Shown: positions 40,944-42,489 of the stretch, one piece after another | Position numbering within the stretch: position 1 is the stretch's first letter | Layout of the letters: each line of letters starts with the position of its first letter | Source of the DNA: Myxococcales bacterium | GTDB taxonomy: Bacteria; Myxococcota_A; Polyangia; Polyangiales; Polyangiaceae | Direction: 5' to 3' | NCBI GenBank assembly: GCA_021847645.1 | Contig: JAJZQG010000050.1 | Span: 1-42,489 of the forward strand | DNA: 42,489 nucleotides | The notes under the pieces: model-generated | Database searches by the model: none | What the model was told of the DNA's origin: nothing | The model's input: only the letters and a program-made list of their open reading frames with translations | Program-made: the position numbers and the translations under genes

Positions 40944-41558
40944 TCAGAAGCTCCCTTCGAGGCCGGCCGATCCGAGACCGACCATGGGGCGGACCTGCAA
41001 CGGCTGCGTGGCTGCGGAGGTCTGCGTGCTGGGCCCCGAGGCCACGGCCAGGCCGTTGACTCCCACGACGACTCCGATGAGCGCAATAGCGAAGGACACC
41101 GTGGACAAGCCCGCCATGTTCCTCGCGGAGTCGATGTCGCTCTGCTTGGAGGCAGGGCACACGGTGCCGCCGCAATCCGTTCTGAGCTGGGAGGTCTTGG
41201 AGAGCGCGAGAACACCGCTGATGCCACCCACCACGGCACCGGCGATGGCCGTGCCGAATCCGGCGTACGCGAGCGTCATGTCGCCGCTGTCGCGCGAGCT
41301 TTGCGGCGGCGGGGGGGACGGCGCGAGGGACACGGGCGTCGGCGCAGGCGGGGCTGCGGCATGCAGCGGCGGGGACAGCTCGACGGATCCGGGCGGAGCC
41401 GTGGCGAGCGCGGCGGCCGCGGTGCCGCTCGCCGCGGGCGGGGGCTCAGCCTGGCTGGTGCGCGTTACCCCGACGAGAGCCGGCAGCGCGAGGCCCACGA
41501 TGACCGAGCGCACCCACGCTGCCTGGCCTGGTGAATGAAGCTGCTTCGCATGCGCCAT
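40944..41558 (-). CDS. Membrane protein with signal-like N-terminus and two helices
   Basis: The 204-residue protein has a hydrophobic N-terminal segment (VRSVIVGLALPALVGV), a Pro/Ala-rich linker, then two transmembrane helices (AYAGFGTAIAGAVVGGISGV and STVSFAIALIGVVVGVNGLA). Between them lies a loop with a cysteine pair (DCGGTVCPASKQSDIDSARN). The pattern of glycine helix, C-GG--CP loop and StvsF helix resembles the C-terminal module of PEGA/TPR-type envelope proteins seen in myxobacteria, here without the large N-terminal part. GAGGTG lies about 8 nt before the ATG at 41558. It is followed by the small lipoprotein gene after 1 nt. Function is unknown. Confidence 0.72.
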   Translation of the reverse strand: MAHAKQLHSPGQAAWVRSVIVGLALPALVGVTRTSQAEPPPAASGTAAAALATAPPGSVELSPPLHAAAPPAPTPVSLAPSPPPPQSSRDSGDMTLAYAGFGTAIAGAVVGGISGVLALSKTSQLRTDCGGTVCPASKQSDIDSARNMAGLSTVSFAIALIGVVVGVNGLAVASGPSTQTSAATQPLQVRPMVGLGSAGLEGSF

Positions 41559-41795
41559 CTGGTCTGCACCTCGTTGCGCGGCTTCGCATCCGCTCAACTG
41601 TCGTGCGCAGTGTAGCCGCTGATCGTGGCGGCTGTCATCCTGTGACGGCAAGCCGACCGCCTTGTCCGCAACAACCCCATTCGGGTCGTGAGCGCCGCCC
41701 ACCGGGCGCGCCCGGTGCGCTGGCGCACGGCTGGCCTCCGGGAGCTCGCGGCGCTAGCCTCCTCCTGGTCACATGGAACCAAGGAGCACGCTGTC

Positions 41796-42233
41796 GTGAT
41801 CGAAGCGTTGAAGGACTACCCGGTTGTGGTGGAGTGTCCGGTCGCGTGGGGCGAGATGGACTCGTTCGGCCACGTCAACAACATCGTCTACTTTCGCTAC
41901 TTCGAGAACGCCCGGATTGCCTACTTCCGCGAAACCGCTGTGCTCGAGGTGATGGAGTCGTCCCACATCGGTCCTATCCTGGCCTCGACCGAGTGCAGGT
42001 TCCTCGTTCCGCTCACCTACCCCGACACCGTATCGACGGGCACGCGGGTCACCGACGTGGGACCGGACCGGTTCACGATGGAGTACGCGGTGTACTCGCA
42101 CCGGCATCAACGGCTTGCGGCGATCGGCAAGGGCGTGCTGGTGACGTTCGACTACGCGTCGGGCACGAAGGCGTCGGTGCCGGCCAAGCTGCGCGATCGG
42201 TTCGAGGCGATGGCGAAGCGCGGCGCCGGCTGA
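41796..42233 (+). CDS. Hotdog-fold acyl-CoA thioesterase (YbgC/4HBT type)
   Basis: The 145-residue protein has the 4-hydroxybenzoyl-CoA thioesterase signature WGEMDSFGHVNNIVYFRYFE, with the usual Asp and the H-x-N that binds and activates the thioester. RFLVPLTYPDTVSTGTRVTD follows, giving the central hotdog strands. It would hydrolyse acyl-CoA thioesters; chain preference is unknown. AAGGAG lies 9 nt before GTG 41796. An ATG at 41773 is out of frame and ends at once. It is transcribed away from the two envelope genes. Confidence 0.88.
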   Translation: MIEALKDYPVVVECPVAWGEMDSFGHVNNIVYFRYFENARIAYFRETAVLEVMESSHIGPILASTECRFLVPLTYPDTVSTGTRVTDVGPDRFTMEYAVYSHRHQRLAAIGKGVLVTFDYASGTKASVPAKLRDRFEAMAKRGAG

Positions 42234-42364
42234 GCGACCCGCCTCCCATTCACCCAGACCGCGCGTCGTTCCGGCTCCGCGCTCACCACGTTTACCGCGC
42301 GCCATCCTTCCTCACTCCGTGTGGTATGCTGTCCATTCTATCTTCCCCGTCAGGATGGTGGCCC

Positions 42365-42489
42365 ATGAACATCTTCCGTCGATTGCTTCCTCTGAGCGTG
42401 CTGCTCGCCGCCGCGTGCGGTGGCAACCCCGAGCTGGTGACGCAACCCGACGCCGGCAGCGGCCTGCCCGACTCCGCCCTCCCGGGCGA
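42365..42489 (+). CDS. Lipoprotein, N-terminal part only
   Basis: The visible 41 codons give MNIFRRLLPLSVLLAAACGG, a classical lipoprotein signal with lipobox AAAC (Cys18), then GNPELVTQPDAGSG, a short Pro/Asp/Gly linker. The gene leaves the window at the right edge. GGTGG lies 4 nt before the ATG. No domain can be assigned from this fragment. Confidence 0.72.
   Translation, partial: MNIFRRLLPLSVLLAAACGGNPELVTQPDAGSGLPDSALPG

Overview
The window is GC-rich, with G/C preferred at third codon positions and frequent GTG and TTG starts. It is dense in hybrid histidine kinases, lipoproteins and small secreted proteins with Asp/Ser/Ala/Gly-rich tails. Together with a REP-associated transposase and a relic of a bacterial alpha-2-macroglobulin, this suggests a Myxococcota genome, most likely of the Polyangia type. 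That assignment is inference from gene content; no rRNA or tRNA gene is visible to confirm it.

Left part (1-4251): the start of a minus-strand lipoprotein, an ATP-grasp ligase, a cluster of long direct repeats, a RAYT-type Y1 transposase with REP-like palindromes upstream, and a decayed C-terminal piece of an alpha-2-macroglobulin gene. Next (4252-13067) is a tightly packed signalling operon of five genes: a HAMP-GAF histidine kinase with three receivers, a stand-alone CheR, a CheB without receiver, a second hybrid kinase (REC-PAS-HK-REC) and a REC-HD-GYP protein. It has no chemoreceptor, CheA or CheW, so it probably works as a methylation-tuned phosphorelay with a cyclic-di-GMP type output.

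Middle part (13091-21538): a DUF523 gene divergent from a zinc alcohol dehydrogenase, a membrane-anchored protein gene broken by one missing base in a G run, and the minus-strand operon carA-carB-HD hydrolase (carbamoyl phosphate synthesis).

The region 21773-28117 holds a stressosome module on the minus strand. In order of transcription it reads alpha/beta hydrolase, RsbR-like with altered phosphosites, RsbR, RsbS, RsbT with an N-terminal extension, RsbX-like phosphatase, and a second RsbT/RsbW-like ATPase. An exported paralogue of the hydrolase is transcribed divergently. This is the most suggestive assembly in the window, because a hydrolase (RsbQ) also feeds the Bacillus sigma-B network.

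Right part (28234-42489): a DUF1573-like lipoprotein, a four-PAS hybrid kinase, a 1.1-kb region with little coding signal, an Eco57I/TaqI-like DNA methyltransferase facing a YhaO/YhaN-type (SbcD/SbcC-like) nuclease pair, a GGCAAA hexamer repeat, a pair of small envelope proteins, a hotdog thioesterase and the start of another lipoprotein.
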